Shown one piece after another: positions 7,307 through 10,000 of a stretch of DNA of 10,000 bases (positions within the stretch are counted from its first letter, which is position 1; every line of letters begins with the position of its first letter). The notes under the pieces were generated by a model. It had not been told where the DNA came from, did not search any database, and saw only the letters and a program-made list of their open reading frames with translations. The stretch is from Chrysomallon squamiferum (Eukaryota > Mollusca > Gastropoda > Neomphalida > Peltospiridae), in NCBI GenBank assembly GCA_012295275.1, contig CM022666.1, forward strand, positions 1,966,116 through 1,976,115. The letters are read 5' to 3'. The position numbers and the translations under genes are program-made.

Positions 7307-7386
7307 TTATTATATACAAACAATTTAATTTCATTTTACTTTTTTTCGTTCTTAGAAGGTAAACAAGAAAGGTTTTCTCTCTTCTT

Positions 7387-7390
<4 letters not shown>

Positions 7391-7478
<88 letters not shown>

Positions 7479-7499
7479 TTTTTTTTTTTTTTTTTTTTT
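7391..7499 (+). repeat. (ATTT)n, (ATT)n, poly-T graded array
   Basis: Ten ATTT units (7391-7430) change to ATT units (7431-7476) and then to a 23-base T-run (7477-7499), with no unique sequence between them. Confidence 0.96.
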
Positions 7500-7767
7500 C
7501 TATGTTCATTTTTAAATGTTTCAAATGAATGGTTCCAGAAAGGAAGTGTATGCAAAAAGCGGTTGAAATAAAAGACAATGAAACAAAATCCATTTCAACA
7601 CAGAATATTTGCACTGACAAAAATCTATACAGACAAAATCCATATATTGATACAAGTACAGTAAAATGCTGAACCTTCTACAGTAATCTGATGTAGATAT
7701 AGATAAATAAAACAAAGAAAAATGAATGGTTGGTTTGGTGAAATAGATAAACTGATCCCGGACATAG

Positions 7768-7771
<4 letters not shown>
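7500..7771. other. Unique AT-rich sequence, nothing recognised
   Basis: There is a run of GATA-like words near 7695-7710 and 7745-7770. No frame has domain content, and there is no sign of an RNA gene. Confidence 0.55.

Positions 7772-7820
<49 letters not shown>
7772..7820 (+). repeat. (AG)n followed by G10
   Basis: A 40-nt perfect AG tract (7772-7811) passes directly into a G-run ending at 7820. The whole is a single polypurine strand. Confidence 0.96.
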
Positions 7821-8164
7821 CAAACTAAAGAATGAAAAGAATGGTAAAAGAAATTTATATATTCATTTCTGTCTCATTCACACACAAGAAAGTTCACATA
7901 AAGCTGTGTTGCCAGACACGAATTTGTTTTCTACTTGAAAAATAATTATGATACCTTCTATGTACAAAAGTCAAAATGTGATACGCAATTGTTGTTTGAA
8001 ATGGTGGGGGAAAAAAATATCAATATTAAATTACGTCTTTTGGAAAACTATATGCAATAGAAAATAATTAATATCTATTTTAGAACGAAACCTACAAGTG
8101 TCTCTCACCCAAAGGCGATATTTATCTCTATATATAAAACAAAATTCAAAAAAATATAAAAAAT
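7821..8164. other. Unique AT-rich sequence, nothing recognised
   Basis: No gene, RNA or repeat family is visible. The sequence becomes A-rich from about 8140, ahead of the A20 run. Confidence 0.55.
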
Positions 8165-8283
8165 AAAAAAAAAAAAAAAAAAAACGAAGAAAGAAAAAGA
8201 AAACGAAGAAAGAAAAAGAAACCGAAGAAGAAGAAACGAGAACAACGCTTTCGAGAAAGCAGACATTTTTTTTTTTTTTTTTT
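8165..8283. repeat. A20, 19-nt purine minisatellite, T18
   Basis: A20 (8165-8184) is followed by two copies of a 19-nt unit, CGAAGAAAGAAAAAGAAAA, at 8185-8203 and 8204-8222 (the last base differs), and a partial third to about 8240. After 25 unique bases comes T18 (8266-8283), which is complementary to the A20. Confidence 0.85.
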
Positions 8284-8556
8284 GTTGCTCACGGCCCTCG
8301 TTTCTGTGATCACATGATTGCACAGCACGCGCTCGCAAAGAGTATATGTGTCTGTCAGTCCGGCAGCCGTCAATTTAATGAAAAGACCGTTCCCGCCGAC
8401 CCGCTGGAAGACTCCGTCATTGTGTTAGCGCGCGCACTCATCTGCCATTATTTAGTCCTCGAAGCGGAGAGTCCCCACTTCTGGTCCGATCAAGACATTC
8501 AACGCATCAGCGTAATGGGCCAAACGAGATCGTTTTTGTTCCGCAATCAGCGCAAA
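8284..8556. other. CpG-rich unique island, candidate conserved element or exon
   Basis: I count about 24 CpG in this stretch, against very few in the neighbouring 500 bases, and an alternating GCGCGCGC at 8428-8435. A + frame from an ATG at 8314 stays open for 93 codons to 8595. Its start context is poor (C at -3), it runs through the G12 tract, and its protein shows no domain I know. I cannot exclude a short coding or untranslated exon, but a regulatory or structural non-coding element fits at least as well. Compare 3007-3336 and 5940-6312. Confidence 0.3.
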
Positions 8557-8689
8557 GGGGGGGGGGGGAGAGCTGTTGACCGTTTTCAGAGATGAAGATC
8601 TCGCTGAAGACGTGAAAAGAAAAACGTGATGAATGGAAGAACGACAAGGGTTGTGTGAAATGACGGGGCTGGTTTTTGGGGGGGGGGGG
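8557..8689 (+). repeat. Two G12 runs
   Basis: Twelve G at 8557-8568 and twelve G (after T5) at 8678-8689 are separated by unique sequence. They are the third and fourth + strand G-runs and can in principle stack as a quadruplex. Confidence 0.93.
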
Positions 8690-8916
8690 CGATGAATTTG
8701 AAGGCGTTGTAACGCAAGTGCTTTTTGGTAGTTTTCAGTTGCTGTTATGTTGTCATTGATGGTTGCTACCGTGTTCGAAAGAAAATTTGAAAAAAATAAT
8801 AATATAAAATAGTAAGTAATGGTTGTTCCTGGTGGGGATTGATGTTGAAGGGTGTTTAAAATGGGAGGATTTTCCTGATTATTTTGATTGTTTTGTTAAT
8901 GTGTGTTTGTGTCGGT
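8690..8916. other. Unique GT-leaning sequence, no gene seen
   Basis: The + strand is rich in G and T (GGTTGTTCCTGGTGG-type words) and grades into the TG repeats below. No coding or RNA signal is visible. Confidence 0.5.
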
Positions 8917-9053
8917 GTAAATATGTGTGTACGTGTGTGTATATATATCTATATATTTCTGTGTGGATAAATATATATGTGTGTGTGTGTTTCTGTATCT
9001 GTGTCTGTTTGTGTATCAGTATATATATAATATACACATACACAAACACACAT
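8917..9053. repeat. TG-TA-CA foldback microsatellite
   Basis: TG-rich and TA-rich units on the left turn into CA units on the right. A hairpin spans 9002-9052: 9006-9016 pairs with 9038-9048 (11 bp), 9019-9024 pairs with 9030-9035, and the outer arms pair partly. Confidence 0.85.
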
Positions 9054-9058
9054 ATTTC

Positions 9059-9086
9059 ATTTTATTTATTTATTTATTTATTATTA

Positions 9087-9146
<60 letters not shown>

Positions 9147-9230
9147 TATTACTAGTACTACTACTATTACTATTATTTATTTATATATTTATTTATTTAT
9201 TTACTTGGTTACTTACTTATTTATTTTTAG
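9059..9230 (+). repeat. (ATTT)n, (ATT)n, (ACT)n, (ATTT)n graded array
   Basis: ATTT units (9059-9080) change to ATT units (to about 9142), to mixed ACT/ATT units (to about 9175), and back to ATTT/ACTT units to 9230. The long leucine- and tyrosine-rich frames are repeat translations. Confidence 0.94.
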
Positions 9231-9565
9231 CAGTCAAAGTGTATATTATCTGCCATCGTTTGTTCACCTATTTTCGTATATATTTTGCCGTTATCAACAT
9301 CAGCATCTCAGTTATCTATAAAGACGACACCATTGTCTTCGTTATGATCGCCACAGTTGTGCTAACTGCACCATTACCGTTGTTATCTCAAAACATAATT
9401 ACAGCATTCGTTTTACAGTTTCTTTTAATCACTGCCATTATTTATATTTACGATTTCACGACGTCATCATCAGCGTGAAGGCCCGTCTTCATCAACGTCG
9501 TTACGTCTACAGATTTAGAATTTTTGTAATGAAAGTGATTAAATCACTGCTGCTGATCATCTGGT
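9231..9565 (+). repeat. Decayed trinucleotide array (ATC/GTT/ACC-type)
   Basis: Triplets such as GTT-ATC-AAC-ATC-AGC-ATC and GAC-GAC-ACC-ATT-GTC-TTC keep one phase for over 200 bases. The frame reaches a TGA at 9476, and the same triplet style in the same phase continues past that stop (GTC-TTC-ATC-AAC-GTC), which argues against an exon. An acceptor-like TTTTTAG ends at 9230 but is part of the ATTT repeat. The 82-codon hydrophobic translation matches nothing I recognise. Confidence 0.6.
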
Positions 9566-9894
9566 GAATCAAAAAACGTTTTATATATTTATTATAGGCT
9601 TCCAATCTTTACTAACAATAAAGTGTGATGAGACAACAATAAGTACAAGATGTGGATTTTTTTTTTTTTTTCCTGATATCATCTTTGGGAAAATAATTCA
9701 CTTTCTTTTGTTTATTTATGTTTATCAATAGTCACTGATAAAGTGTTTATATTTTTTTTTATATTTGTTTTGTGTCAACGAAATTACGTCACAAAAGAAG
9801 GATTTTTTAATATTACTGCCAGCATTTATTATTAGCAAAAGTATGCTTCAGTTAATTAGAAGTAATAAACGTATATATAAAGAAAAACAGAATG
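9566..9894. other. Unique AT-rich sequence with T15
   Basis: A T-run lies at 9657-9671. AATAAA occurs near 9618, but with no upstream gene to serve. Nothing else is recognised. Confidence 0.55.
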
Positions 9895-9974
9895 CTGGAT
9901 GAATGGATGAATGAATGGATGGATGGATGGATGAATGAAAAGATAGATGGATGAACGAATGCATATATATATAC
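9895..9974 (+). repeat. (GGAT/GAAT)n tetranucleotide array and short (TA)n
   Basis: Mixed GGAT and GAAT units with a GATA interruption run to about 9961, and a TA run follows at 9963-9974. GGAT and GAAT differ by one G/A transition, as in the graded arrays elsewhere in the window. Confidence 0.92.
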
Positions 9975-10000
9975 CTTCATAGTATGACAAGTGGGGCGGA

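Noticed and set aside
8927-9478. 183-codon hydrophobic frame that could suggest a membrane protein
   Set aside because: The first half is TG/TA, ATTT and ATT repeats. The second half is an eroded triplet array whose periodicity passes the stop codon.

Overview
This window reads as non-coding DNA from an animal nuclear genome. It is AT-rich and very dense in simple repeats; my rough estimate is that a quarter of the bases lie in microsatellites, homopolymers or their decayed remains. There are no bacterial-style gene arrays, no ribosome binding sites and no open reading frame with a recognisable protein domain. The repeat types are long (CT/GA)n, (TAA)n, (ATTT)n, (CATA)n and TG-TA-CA foldback tracts. 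That mix fits a mollusc and in particular a cephalopod such as an octopus, but this is an inference from repeat style and not an identification.

Layout. 1-360 is an AT-rich lead-in that starts inside a GA tract. 360-560 is a CpG-bearing unique island with a TCF/LEF-like site. 616-1200 holds two copies of a 55-nt sequence, each running directly into a long (CT)n tract. 1200-1980 carries decayed GA tracts and a graded TAA-TGA-GGA array. 2310-2700 holds a foldback, an AC tract and a trinucleotide array that switches strand polarity. 3007-3480 is a CpG-rich unique island with NRF1-like, ETS, TCGCGA and RFX-like motifs. 3487-4515 is homopolymers and decayed trinucleotide arrays. 4550-5300 is a second long unique island. 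5400-5870 is a tetranucleotide cluster. 5940-6312 is a third CpG-rich island with two palindromic CACGTG boxes and an ETS site abutting TCGCGA. 6313-6758 is a tandemly duplicated compound microsatellite. 7200-7500 and 8917-9230 are two loci with the same order: foldback, then ATTT, then ATT. 8284-8560 is a fourth CpG-rich island. 9231-9565 is a decayed trinucleotide array. 9895-9974 is a GGAT/GAAT array.

No protein-coding gene, RNA gene, transposase, CRISPR array or viral sequence can be supported, and I see no multi-gene system. The window is best read as intergenic or intronic DNA in which a few CpG-rich unique islands, possible promoters or enhancers, are separated by expanding and decaying simple repeats. 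The most useful leads are the paired ETS/TCGCGA motifs in two islands, the 55-nt plus (CT)n repeat, and the duplicated GA-ATT module.
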